From WHSW01 sp963722175 (GTDB taxonomy: Bacteria; Actinomycetota; Thermoleophilia; Solirubrobacterales; 70-9): a stretch of 64,000 nucleotides of DNA. Below the pieces are notes generated by a model. It made no database searches, had not been told where the DNA came from, and saw nothing but the letters and a program-made list of their open reading frames with translations. Positions within the stretch are counted from its first letter, which is position 1. The number at the start of each line of letters is the position of its first letter. The stretch lies in assembly GCA_963722175.1 (NCBI GenBank), contig CAVRKA010000004.1, forward strand, positions 1,240,001 to 1,304,000, in the 5' to 3' direction. Shown one piece after another: positions 26,222 through 34,626 of this stretch. The translations under genes and the position numbers were made by a program.

Positions 26222-28483
26222 ATGCCGGCCGACAACGAGAGCGAGCTTCTGTTCCGCGAGCTGCTCGACGCGGCTCCTGATCCGATCGTGATCGTCAACG
26301 AGGCGGGCGCGATCGTCCACGTCAACGCACGGGTCGAGGAGATGCTCGGGTACCGGCGGGCCGAGCTGCTCGGCGAGCGGGTCGAGATCCTGATCCCCGA
26401 GCGGTTCGCGGTCTCGCACCGGGTCAACCGCGGTGACTACATCACCGCCCCGGCTGTGCGCGAGATGGGGTCCGGGCTGGAGCTGTGGGCTCGGCACAAG
26501 GACGGCAGCGAGATTCCGGTCGAGATCAGCCTCGCGCCGCTGCAGACGGCCGATGGCCTCCTGGTCTCGGCGGCGCTGCGCGACGTCAGCGCGCGCCGGC
26601 TGGCGGAGCAGAAGAACCGCGAGCTCGCGGCGATCCTCGACAGCGCGGCGGACGCCGTGATCGGCTGGTCGCTCGACGGCCGGGTGACGACCTGGAATCG
26701 CGGCGCCGAGCGGGTCTACGGGTTCGCCGCCGAAGAGATGATCGGCCAGCCGCACGACATCCTCGTCCCGCCGGGCAACCGCCCCGAGCTGCCGGAGATC
26801 CTGCGGACGGTGCGCGATGGCGGCCGGATCGACAACCTCGAGACCGAGCGGGTGCGCAAGGACGGCAAGATGATCCACGTGTCGTTGAGCGCCGCCCCGA
26901 TCCTCGACCGCGCGGGCGAGGTGATCGGTGTCTCGACCAGCGCCAGAGACGTCACCGGTCAGCGCAACGCCCAGCTCCGACTGGCCGAGAGCGCCAGGCA
27001 TTTCCAGCTGATCCAGGACCTGGTCGCGACCTGCGGCTTCGACGGTTACTTCAAGGTCATCAACGGAGCGTGGGAGCAGGCCCTCGGATGGCGCGACGAC
27101 CAGCTGCTGCCGAATCCGTTCATCGAGATCGTCCACCCCGATGACCGGGAGGCGGTCGAGCGCGAGGTCGCGAGGCTGGCCGCGGGCGGGGTGACCGCCG
27201 ACTTCAAGATCCGGGTCTCGACCTCCGACGGCCGCTGGGTGTGGACGGAATGGTCCGGGGTCCCCGACCCCGATCCCGAGCTCGGCCACTTCCACTGCAG
27301 CGGACGGGAGATCTCGGCGCGGATGAGAACCGAGCAGGTGCTCGCGTCCGAACGCCGCCAGCTCGCCGACGCCCAGCAGATCGCGAAGGTCGGGAGCTGG
27401 GAGCTCGACCCCGGCACCGGCGAGCGCCACTGGTCCGAGCAGCAGTACCGAAACCACGGCTTCGACCCCAGCCGCCCGCCGCCGACCCCCGCCGAGCTGA
27501 TCGAGGCGATCCACCCGGAGGACCGCGAGGACGTGCTCGCGCTGCTCGAGGGAATCCAGGCGAAGCCGCGGTCATTCGAGCGTTCTTATCGCGTCGTCCT
27601 CGCCAACGGGACGGTGCGCGAGATCGTGGTCGAGGGCCGTCCGTTCGTCGCCGTCGACGGCTCGCTGCGCGTGATCGGGACCAGCCGCGACGTCACCGCG
27701 GAGCGGGCCGCGGAGCGGCTCAAGGACGAGTTCTTCCAGCTGGTCTCGCACGAGCTGCGCACGCCGCTGACCTCGATCGTCGGCTACTCCGAGCTGCTCG
27801 CCGAGATCGAGGCCGAGAACCTCTCCTCCGAGGGCAGGCGGTTCATCGAGGTGATCGATCGCAACTCGAAGCGCGAGCTCAATCTGGTCGGCGACCTCCT
27901 GATGCTGACCAGGATCACGGCCGGCACCTTCGAGATCGAGCTCGGCGAGACCGACCTGGGCGAGATCGCGGGAGCGACGGCCGAGGCGATGGGCCCGGAC
28001 GCCGCCAACGCGGGCGTGACGCTGTCGCTCGAGCTCGAGCACGCACCGGTGATCGCCGGCGATCCACACCGCCTCCGCCAGGTGGTCGAGAACCTGGTCT
28101 CGAACGCGATCAAGTTCACGCCGGCGGGTGGTGACGTGACGATCATCGCGTCGAGCGCAGGGGAGGTGGCCGAGATCGCCATCGCCGACACCGGGATCGG
28201 GATTCCGGCGGAGGACCGCGGGCGGCTGTTCGAGCGCATGTTCCGCGCCCGCGAGGCGGAACGTCGCCACATTCAGGGAACCGGGCTAGGCTTGACGATA
28301 GTGAAGGCAATCGTGGACGCCCATGGAGGGACGATCACCGTCGACAGCGAGGTCGACAAGGGAACCACCTTCCGGGTCCGGCTGCCGGCCTCCGCCGAGG
28401 CGCGCCGGCCCGACCGGCGGGCGAAGCCCCGCGGCCGTTCGGACCGCCGCCGCGCCCCGACCCGTCGGGTGGGTCAGGGATGA
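26222..28483 (+). CDS. multi-PAS sensor histidine kinase, cytosolic
   Basis: The 753-residue protein has no membrane helix. Four PAS units lie at about residues 8-125, 132-250, 258-370 and 385-490 (for example LDAAPDPIVIVNEAGAIVHVNARVEEMLGY). They are followed by a HisKA domain with the phosphorylated His510 in LVSHELRTPLTSIVGY. The ATPase domain has VVENLVSNAIKFTPAGG, DTGIGIP and GTGLGLTIVKAI. A basic tail (RRPDRRAKPRGRSDRR) ends the protein. PAS domains can bind flavin, haem or small ligands; the signal is unknown. The stop overlaps the ATG of a receiver protein, its likely partner. Confidence 0.92.
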   Translation: MPADNESELLFRELLDAAPDPIVIVNEAGAIVHVNARVEEMLGYRRAELLGERVEILIPERFAVSHRVNRGDYITAPAVREMGSGLELWARHKDGSEIPVEISLAPLQTADGLLVSAALRDVSARRLAEQKNRELAAILDSAADAVIGWSLDGRVTTWNRGAERVYGFAAEEMIGQPHDILVPPGNRPELPEILRTVRDGGRIDNLETERVRKDGKMIHVSLSAAPILDRAGEVIGVSTSARDVTGQRNAQLRLAESARHFQLIQDLVATCGFDGYFKVINGAWEQALGWRDDQLLPNPFIEIVHPDDREAVEREVARLAAGGVTADFKIRVSTSDGRWVWTEWSGVPDPDPELGHFHCSGREISARMRTEQVLASERRQLADAQQIAKVGSWELDPGTGERHWSEQQYRNHGFDPSRPPPTPAELIEAIHPEDREDVLALLEGIQAKPRSFERSYRVVLANGTVREIVVEGRPFVAVDGSLRVIGTSRDVTAERAAERLKDEFFQLVSHELRTPLTSIVGYSELLAEIEAENLSSEGRRFIEVIDRNSKRELNLVGDLLMLTRITAGTFEIELGETDLGEIAGATAEAMGPDAANAGVTLSLELEHAPVIAGDPHRLRQVVENLVSNAIKFTPAGGDVTIIASSAGEVAEIAIADTGIGIPAEDRGRLFERMFRAREAERRHIQGTGLGLTIVKAIVDAHGGTITVDSEVDKGTTFRVRLPASAEARRPDRRAKPRGRSDRRRAPTRRVGQG

Positions 28484-28854
28484 CGGAGCGCGAGCTGGTC
28501 GTCGTCGCCGATGACGAGCGCGACATCGTCGAGCTCGTCGCGATCGTCCTCGGGCGGGCCGGATACGAGGTGATCACCGCCCCCGACGGGGAGACGGCGC
28601 TGGAGCTGATCCGCGAGCGGCGTCCCAACCTCTGCGTCCTCGACGGACGCATGCCCGGTCTTGCCGGCTACGAGATCCTGAAGCTGCTTCGCGACGACGA
28701 GGAGACGGCTGAGACGAAGGTCCTGATCCTGACCGCGACGATCGACGACGAGCGCGAGATCCGCCGCCACGGGGTCGACTCCGACGGGTTCATGAAGAAG
28801 CCGTTCGAGGCGGAAGCGCTGCTCGGCGAGGTCGAGCGCCTGCTCGCGGCCTAG
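28480..28854 (+). CDS. stand-alone response-regulator receiver protein
   Basis: The 124-residue CheY-like receiver has the acidic pair DD at residues 11-12, phospho-acceptor Asp55 in LCVLDGRMPG, the Thr switch in LILTAT and the Lys in GFMKKPF. No output domain follows. It overlaps the histidine kinase by four bases (ATGA), so the two form a pair whose output is a protein contact or an onward phosphorelay. Confidence 0.92.
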   Translation: MTERELVVVADDERDIVELVAIVLGRAGYEVITAPDGETALELIRERRPNLCVLDGRMPGLAGYEILKLLRDDEETAETKVLILTATIDDEREIRRHGVDSDGFMKKPFEAEALLGEVERLLAA

Positions 28855-28857
28855 CGC

Positions 28858-29175
28858 GTGGAGGTCGAACTGCTTTGGTGGCAGGGCTGTCCGTCGTGGG
28901 AGCGCGCGACCGAGCTGGTCGGCGAGCAGATGGAGCTCGCGGGGCTCGACCCGGCGTCGCTGGAGGTGCGCGAGATCCGCACGGAGGAGGAGGCCGCCGC
29001 CGAGGGGTTTCCCGGCTCGCCGACGATCCGCGTCGACGGCCGCGACATCCAGGATCCGGGCGACCAGCCGGTCGGGCTCACCTGCCGCGTCTACCGGCTC
29101 GGCGACGGGCGCATCTCCGCGCTCCCGGACCCGGACGTCGTCGCGGCGGCACTCGCGAAGGTGGGCGCTGAATGA
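28858..29175 (+). CDS. thioredoxin-fold protein with GCPSW motif
   Basis: The 105-residue protein starts VEVELLWWQGCPSWERATELV. A single Cys at the usual first active-site position (GCPSW) followed by a helix, GSPTIRVDGRDI and a C-terminal helix is the pattern of small thioredoxin-like proteins annotated as DF-family (seleno)proteins or alkylmercury-lyase relatives, in which Cys can replace Sec. The GTG starts three bases after the receiver gene and the end overlaps the next gene (ATGA). A redox role is inferred. Confidence 0.6.
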   Translation: MEVELLWWQGCPSWERATELVGEQMELAGLDPASLEVREIRTEEEAAAEGFPGSPTIRVDGRDIQDPGDQPVGLTCRVYRLGDGRISALPDPDVVAAALAKVGAE

Positions 29176-29699
29176 CCGCGCCGCGCCAGGCGCCCCCGCT
29201 GGAGCTCCCCGACACCGCGGGCGAGGTGCGCGCGCTGCCGGCCGGGGCGGCCAAGGCGACGGCCACCGTCGTGGTCTGGACCTGCAACCACTGTCCCTAC
29301 GCGCTCGCCTGGCACGGGAGGCTCGTCGACGTCGCCGAGGAGTACGCCGACCGCGGGGTTCGCTTCCTCGCGGTCAACTCCAACGACGCCGAGCGCTACC
29401 CCGCCGACGGGCCCGAGGCGATGCGCGAGCGTTTCGAGCGTGAGGGCTGGCCGTTTCCGTACCTGCACGACGCCGGCCAGGAGGCGGCCCGCGCCTGGGG
29501 CGCGCGCACCACCCCGCACCTGTTCGTGCTCGACCCCGAGCAGCGGATCGTCTACGAGGGCGCCCCTGACGCCGACCACCAGGACCCGGGCCTGCGTGCG
29601 CGGTGGCTGCGCGAGGCGCTCGACGCGGTCCTCGCGGGCGAGCCGCCGCCGCCGAGCACCGAGCCGGTCGGCTGCTCGATCAAGTGGAAAACACAATGA
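29172..29699 (+). CDS. AhpC/TSA-like thioredoxin family protein
   Basis: The 175-residue redoxin has the active-site C-x-x-C in VVWTCNHCPYALAWHGRLVDVA (residues 37-58). The central part has FLAVNSNDAERYPADG, the cis-Pro region is RTTPHLFVLDPEQRIVYEG, and the end is VGCSIKWK, features of a widespread cytosolic peroxiredoxin-like family of unknown substrate. There is no signal peptide. It overlaps the preceding thioredoxin-fold gene and leads into a 22-codon bridging frame before homoserine kinase. Confidence 0.82.
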   Translation: MTAPRQAPPLELPDTAGEVRALPAGAAKATATVVVWTCNHCPYALAWHGRLVDVAEEYADRGVRFLAVNSNDAERYPADGPEAMRERFEREGWPFPYLHDAGQEAARAWGARTTPHLFVLDPEQRIVYEGAPDADHQDPGLRARWLREALDAVLAGEPPPPSTEPVGCSIKWKTQ

Positions 29700-29764
29700 C
29701 CCGCCGGAACACATCCCGCCGGCTGCTCGGCTTCGCCTCCGCTGCCGTCGGGGTCGGCGAGTGA
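29696..29764 (+). CDS. 22-codon bridging mini-ORF between redoxin and thrB
   Basis: ATG 29696-29698 overlaps the redoxin stop (ATGA), and its TGA 29762-29764 overlaps the thrB GTG (GTGA). The frame, MTRRNTSRRLLGFASAAVGVG plus a final Glu, therefore couples the two genes without a gap. It contains the palindromic element copy C1. There is no Thr/Ile run as in a classic attenuator, and the peptide itself may have no function. Confidence 0.35.
   Translation: MTRRNTSRRLLGFASAAVGVGE
29715..29752 (+). repeat. 38-bp palindromic repeat, family 3 copy C1
   Basis: The outer stem CCCGCCGGC (29715-29723) pairs with GCCGTCGGG (29744-29752) at eight of nine positions. The inner hairpin is GGC-TTC-GCC. 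A copy at 59372-59409 differs at only three of 38 positions, and two of these exchange the GGC/GCC stem for CGC/GCG. Similarity extends about seven bases further (GTCGGCG). Confidence 0.6.
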
Positions 29765-30645
29765 CGGCCCGCAGGCGGCTCGTCCACGTGCCCGCGTCGT
29801 CGGCCAATCTCGGGCCGGGCTACGACGTGCTCGCCGCGGCCCTGCTGCTCGAGCTCGAGCTCGAGGTCACCGAGGCCGGCGAGTTCTCGGTCGAGACCGC
29901 GGCGGAGCTGCCGACCGACCGCTCGAACCTGTGCGTGCGCGCCTTCGAGCGCCTGCACCCGGCAGACGGACTCCGATTCGAGATCCGCAGCGAGATCCCG
30001 CTCGCCCGCGGCCTCGGCTCGAGCGCCGCCGCGATCGTCGCCGGCCTGGTTGCCGCCGACCACATGTTCGAGCTCGGCAACGAGCCCGACGCGATCTACC
30101 GCCACGCGGTCGAGCTCGAGGGGCATCCCGACAACGTCGCCGCGGCGCTCTACGGAGGCTTCGTCCTCTGCCCCGCGGCCGAGCAGGCGCAGGAGCTCCC
30201 ACGGCCGGTGCGGATCGACCCCCCGGAGGGGCTGGAGGCCGTGCTGGTGATCCCCGACGACACGGTCCCGACCGCCGAGGCACGGACGGCGCTGCCGGCG
30301 GCGATCTCGGTCACCGACGCGGTGGCCAACGTCGCGGCAGCGACCCAGCTCGTGCTTGGGCTCGAGCGTTCCGACCTCACCCTGATCGCCCGTGGGCTCG
30401 CCGACCGCCTCCACCAGCCGGCACGGCGCCGGCTCTACGAGCGTTCGATGAAGCTGGTCGAGCGCGCCCAGGAGCTGGGCGCGGTGGGCGCGACGATCTC
30501 GGGAGCGGGCCCCTCGGTGATGCTGTGGTGCTTCTGGCAGGACACCGGGATGGTGGTCGAGGCCGCAACGGAAGCGTCCCGCGGCTGGGCCGAGGTCCGC
30601 CGGATCCCGTTCAGCCCGCACGGGGCGGACGTCCCCGAGCTCTAG
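29761..30645 (+). CDS. thrB: homoserine kinase
   Basis: The 294-residue GHMP kinase phosphorylates homoserine in threonine synthesis. The start is VTARRRLVHVPASSANLGPGYDVL. The ATP-binding GHMP motif is IPLARGLGSSAAAIVAGLVAA near residues 79-99, and the C-terminal motif is GAVGATISGAGPSVMLW. The length is normal. GTG 29761 is chosen because the family begins here and it overlaps the mini-ORF stop. The gene converges on the GGDEF/EAL gene with a three-base overlap. No thrA or thrC is in the window. Confidence 0.92.
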   Translation: MTARRRLVHVPASSANLGPGYDVLAAALLLELELEVTEAGEFSVETAAELPTDRSNLCVRAFERLHPADGLRFEIRSEIPLARGLGSSAAAIVAGLVAADHMFELGNEPDAIYRHAVELEGHPDNVAAALYGGFVLCPAAEQAQELPRPVRIDPPEGLEAVLVIPDDTVPTAEARTALPAAISVTDAVANVAAATQLVLGLERSDLTLIARGLADRLHQPARRRLYERSMKLVERAQELGAVGATISGAGPSVMLWCFWQDTGMVVEAATEASRGWAEVRRIPFSPHGADVPEL

Positions 30646-33449
30646 GCGCTGGTGACCTGCGAGAGGCTCACACCGCGCAGCAGTGCGGTGGCGTCCGCGA
30701 CGGGGACCGGGCGAGAGAACAAATAACCCTGCGCGTGGTGGCAGCCGAGCGCCTTGACCGCTGCGAGCTGTGACTTGGTCTCGACCCCCTCGGCGACGAC
30801 CTCGAGCTCGAGGGCTTCGGCGATCCCGATCACCGCGGTAACGATCGCCGCGTTGGTCCGGTTCGAGATCTGGTCGATGAACGACCGGTCGATCTTCAGC
30901 AGGTCGAACGGGAAGCGGCGCAGGTATCCGAGCGAGGAGAACCCGGTTCCGAAGTCGTCGAGGACGACGCCGACGCCGAACCCCTTGAGGCGCGCGAAGT
31001 TGTCGACCGACCACTGGTGCTCCTCCACCAGGGTCGTCTCCGTGACCTCCAGCCGCAGCGAGGTGGCCGGCAACCCGGTGCGCTCGAGGACGCTCGCGAC
31101 CCGGGCGGGGAACTCGTGATCGGCGAGTTGGCGTGCCGATACGTTGACCGAGATCCCGACCGGCGTCTGTGGGTGCTCGAGGCGCCAGCGGGCCGCCTGC
31201 TCGCAGGCGAGCGCCAGCACGCGATCGCCCAGCTCGACGACCAGGCCGCTCTCCTCCGCCATCGGGATGAACTCCGCCGGAGACAGCAGTCCGCGCTCCG
31301 GATGCTCCCAGCGGGCGAGCGCCTCGAAGTCGCCGATCACCCCGGTGGCCAGCGAGACGATCGGCTGGTAGTGGACCCGCAGCTCGTCCCGGTCGAGCGC
31401 CCGCCGCAGGTCGTTCTCGGTTCGCAGCTGGCCGACGGCGCGCTCTCGCATCAGCTCGTCGACGAGCTCGTAGCGCCCGCGGCCACGCTCCTTCGCGCGC
31501 CGCATCGCCAGATCGGCATCGCGGAGCAGTGTCTCGGCTGACTCGGTCCCGTCTCCGATCGCGATCCCGGTCGATGCGGTGACGAAGTGCTCGCCGTCAG
31601 CGACGACGAACGGCGATGCCAGCGAGGCAGCGACTCGCTCGGCGATCCGGGTCACCTCGCGCACCGAGGAGACCTCTCCGACCAGGACGCCGAACTCGTC
31701 CCCGGCGAACCGGGCCAGCGTGTCGCCGGGGCGGAGCAGCTCGCTGAACCGCTGGGCGACGGCCCGCAGCAGCTCGTCGCCCGTCTCGTGCCCGAGGCTG
31801 TTGTTGACGAGCTTGAACTGGTCGACGTCGCAGAACAGGACACCCACCGGGCCGCCGGAGCGCTTCGCCTGCGCCAGCGCCTGATCGAGGCGGTCGACGA
31901 ACAGCACCCGGTTCGGCAGGCCGGTGAGCGGATCGTGGAGACCCTGGTGGCGCATCTCGTCCTCGGCGTCGACGCGGTCGATCGCCGCGGAGAGGACGTT
32001 CGCCACCGCCTGGACGAAGCTGATCTCGTCGGTGTCGAAGGTGCGCAGTTCGCGGCTCGCCGCGATGAGCACGCCAAATGACCTGCCGCGCTGCTTGACG
32101 ACGACGTTGACCGCGCTCGAGGCGCCGAGCTTGTCGACGATCGCGGGGCGCTCGAAACGGTTCTCGGTCGACCAGTCGGCGACCACCGCCGGCTTTCCGG
32201 TCAACAGCGTGTAGCCCGACAGCGATCCTTTGCTGCCGGCATAGCGAGCTCCCGCCGCATCCATCCCAACCTCGGCGAGGATCATGAACTCGTCGTCCTC
32301 CGGGATCCATTCCGACAGCCCCGCCATCTCAACCCGAAGGACGCTCGAGATGCTGGCTACGGCCTCGTCGAACAGCCCGTCGAGGTCGGTCGTGCCCAGC
32401 GCCCGCTCCCCGAGCTCGGCGACGGCGCGCTGGGCATCCGCGCGCCGCAGTGCCAGCTCGCGGACGCGCTCACGCGCGGTGACGTCCTGGAAGGTGCCGA
32501 CCACCCGGGTCGGAACCGAGGCATGATCGGCGATCACCTCGCCGCGGATCTGAAGGGTTCGGACCTCGCCGTCGGGATGGTCGTAGTGGCACTGGGTGGC
32601 GAAGGTCCCGCGGTCGGCGAGCGCCTGCTCGTAGGCCTCCGTCAGCCGGGCGCGACCGGCGGAATCGATCAGCTCCATCAGTTGCTCGCCCGAAGGCGGG
32701 AAGGCGCTCGGATCGAGCCCGAGGACGTGGTACAGCTGCGGCGACCACTCCGCACGCTCGGAGGTCAGGTCGTATTCGAACCCGCCGAGCTGGGCGAGCT
32801 CGTGCGCCTCCGAGAGCGACCGCTCGCGATCGCGGGCGAGACCGAGCGCCGACGCGGTCTCGGCCCGGTAGGTCTCGTTCAGCCTCCAGGCGACCACGGC
32901 GGCGGCGCCCGCTCCGGTGACGAAGAAGGCGTGGATCGCGGCCCACTTGAACGGATGCGCGACCGCGTCGGGATGGTTGTAGACGGAATTGGGGTCCAGT
33001 GCTCCCATCAGCCCGTGGTGAACGAGCACGTATGCGGCGGCGATCAGGAACGGGATCCAGTCCTCGTACAGGGTCAGCAGGATGATCATCACGAAGAAGT
33101 GGAAGTGGGCCTCGATCAATCCCCCGGAGACGTGGACGAGCACCGCCGAGGTGGTGATGAGACCGACCGAGCAGACGACCCCGGCGAGGCGCTGGTGGTC
33201 GCGCACCGCCCAGGCCGCGACCGCGAAGGCGATCAGGATGCCACCCTCCTGGAGGCTGTGAAGCACCGGGAACCCCTGGGCGAGGGCGTAGATGATCATC
33301 CCGACGCCCTGGGCGGCCAGCAGCCCCACCAGCCAGACGTGGCGTCGCAGCCAGACGTCGTGCGGAAGGGTGTTGCCCTGCGGCAGGACGGCGCGCACCC
33401 TGTTCAGAAAACCCACAGGACCGGTGTCCGAGTACGCCCCCATCACCAT
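30642..33449 (-). CDS. membrane GGDEF-EAL cyclic-di-GMP enzyme with PAS and GAF domains
   Basis: The 935-residue protein has about six membrane helices (about residues 35-185) that include the His-rich segment EAHFHFFVMIILLTLYEDW and VLVHHGLMG. A PAS (about 215-335), a GAF (about 355-500), a GGDEF domain (RFAGDEFGVLVGE) and an EAL domain (GDFEALARWEHP, then DDFGTGFSSL and IDRSF) follow. The EAL catalytic residues look intact. The GGDEF motif is AGDEF, which can still be active or can act as a GTP sensor. It probably makes or breaks c-di-GMP at the membrane. The second GGDEF gene ends three bases upstream, so they share a transcript. Confidence 0.92.
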   Translation of the reverse strand: MVMGAYSDTGPVGFLNRVRAVLPQGNTLPHDVWLRRHVWLVGLLAAQGVGMIIYALAQGFPVLHSLQEGGILIAFAVAAWAVRDHQRLAGVVCSVGLITTSAVLVHVSGGLIEAHFHFFVMIILLTLYEDWIPFLIAAAYVLVHHGLMGALDPNSVYNHPDAVAHPFKWAAIHAFFVTGAGAAAVVAWRLNETYRAETASALGLARDRERSLSEAHELAQLGGFEYDLTSERAEWSPQLYHVLGLDPSAFPPSGEQLMELIDSAGRARLTEAYEQALADRGTFATQCHYDHPDGEVRTLQIRGEVIADHASVPTRVVGTFQDVTARERVRELALRRADAQRAVAELGERALGTTDLDGLFDEAVASISSVLRVEMAGLSEWIPEDDEFMILAEVGMDAAGARYAGSKGSLSGYTLLTGKPAVVADWSTENRFERPAIVDKLGASSAVNVVVKQRGRSFGVLIAASRELRTFDTDEISFVQAVANVLSAAIDRVDAEDEMRHQGLHDPLTGLPNRVLFVDRLDQALAQAKRSGGPVGVLFCDVDQFKLVNNSLGHETGDELLRAVAQRFSELLRPGDTLARFAGDEFGVLVGEVSSVREVTRIAERVAASLASPFVVADGEHFVTASTGIAIGDGTESAETLLRDADLAMRRAKERGRGRYELVDELMRERAVGQLRTENDLRRALDRDELRVHYQPIVSLATGVIGDFEALARWEHPERGLLSPAEFIPMAEESGLVVELGDRVLALACEQAARWRLEHPQTPVGISVNVSARQLADHEFPARVASVLERTGLPATSLRLEVTETTLVEEHQWSVDNFARLKGFGVGVVLDDFGTGFSSLGYLRRFPFDLLKIDRSFIDQISNRTNAAIVTAVIGIAEALELEVVAEGVETKSQLAAVKALGCHHAQGYLFSRPVPVADATALLRGVSLSQVTSA

Positions 33450-33452
33450 CCC

Positions 33453-34565
33453 CTAGCGTGGTGCGCCGGCCTGTGTATGGGCCGGCGGACTGCCTTCATT
33501 GTACGCCTGTACGCGCTTGCGCGCCATCAATTCGATGTCGGCGCGCGCGACGAGATCGGCGGAGTCCATCGCGAAGCTGACCTCCGCCGGCCCGATCGAT
33601 ACCGAAAGCGGTGCGCCGTCGACGTCCGCACACGTCTCGGCCACGCTCGCCGCCAGCGACTCGGCCGCCGCCTTGGAGCCCGAGAGATCCGTGTCGGAGA
33701 GCAGGACCGCGAACTCGTCGCCGCCCCAGCGGAAGCAGCGATCGCCGGCCCGAACGGCGTTCGTGATCGCTTGCGCCACCGACACCAGGCACCGATCGCC
33801 CTCCACGTGTCCCCAGCGGTCGTTGATCGCCTTCAGTCGATCGACATCGATCAGCAGCACGCTCACGGTCGACAGGGCGCGCCGGCTGCGGGCGATCTCG
33901 TGGTCGAGGGCCTCGTCGAAGGCGCGCCGGTTGCCGAGTCCGGTGAGGGCGTCCGCCCGGGCGAGCTCGTGCTCGCGAAGCTCGTCGGCCCGCAACTTGA
34001 GGCGCTGGGCGCGGACCGTGACCATCAGCGTCAGCATCGCCGTGCCGAGCGCCGCCCAGAGCAGCAGCCCGGTGAAGATGTCGGCCGCGGCCGCGGCCGA
34101 CCAGCCGTCGTAGAGCAAGGGCGCGGACGCGGCGCAGGCCGTCACCGCGAGGAAGGTGAGCGCCCGCCGCGGCGGGTGGACGCCCATCGCCGAGCCGACC
34201 CAGAGCAGGAACAGCTGTTGGTAGGCGCTGCCGGCACCGTCGCCGAGCCAGACGAGGATCGTGACCTGGGCGAGACCGGCATAGCTGAGCGCCAGCAGAC
34301 CCGGAAAGCTGATCGCCGGCGTTTGCCGCAAGAGGACGATCGCCCCCGCGATGCTGAGCAGCCCGATCGCCACGACCGCGGTCAGGCCGAGGGTCGTTTC
34401 GGGCGGCTCGAGTGGAATGAAGGCGAGCGCGAGGACTCCGCTGAGGATCCAGAGCAACGCGACGAGCCGGGCCGCGTTCTCGGGGTCGGCGCCCGCGTAC
34501 GGCCGCGCCTGGTCGTTCCGAATTGCAGCCTTGATCGTGGCGAGTGATGAGCCTCCCGCGTTCAC
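33453..34565 (-). CDS. membrane diguanylate cyclase (GGDEF)
   Basis: The 370-residue protein has six hydrophobic segments up to about residue 200 and one GGDEF domain with an intact signature, RCFRWGGDEFAVLLSDTD, and ADALTGLGNRRAFDEALDHE. It should synthesise c-di-GMP. No autoinhibitory RxxD pattern is obvious five residues before the motif. The GTG start (VNAGGSSLATIK) is the first in frame and may be too early. It is upstream of and co-directional with the larger GGDEF-EAL gene. Confidence 0.9.
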   Translation of the reverse strand: MNAGGSSLATIKAAIRNDQARPYAGADPENAARLVALLWILSGVLALAFIPLEPPETTLGLTAVVAIGLLSIAGAIVLLRQTPAISFPGLLALSYAGLAQVTILVWLGDGAGSAYQQLFLLWVGSAMGVHPPRRALTFLAVTACAASAPLLYDGWSAAAAADIFTGLLLWAALGTAMLTLMVTVRAQRLKLRADELREHELARADALTGLGNRRAFDEALDHEIARSRRALSTVSVLLIDVDRLKAINDRWGHVEGDRCLVSVAQAITNAVRAGDRCFRWGGDEFAVLLSDTDLSGSKAAAESLAASVAETCADVDGAPLSVSIGPAEVSFAMDSADLVARADIELMARKRVQAYNEGSPPAHTQAGAPR

Positions 34566-34626
34566 CCCCGCTTCATCGGCCTGAAAGCCCCGTTCCTGAA
34601 GGCTTCTGGCGTTCGGTGAGGGCGGG

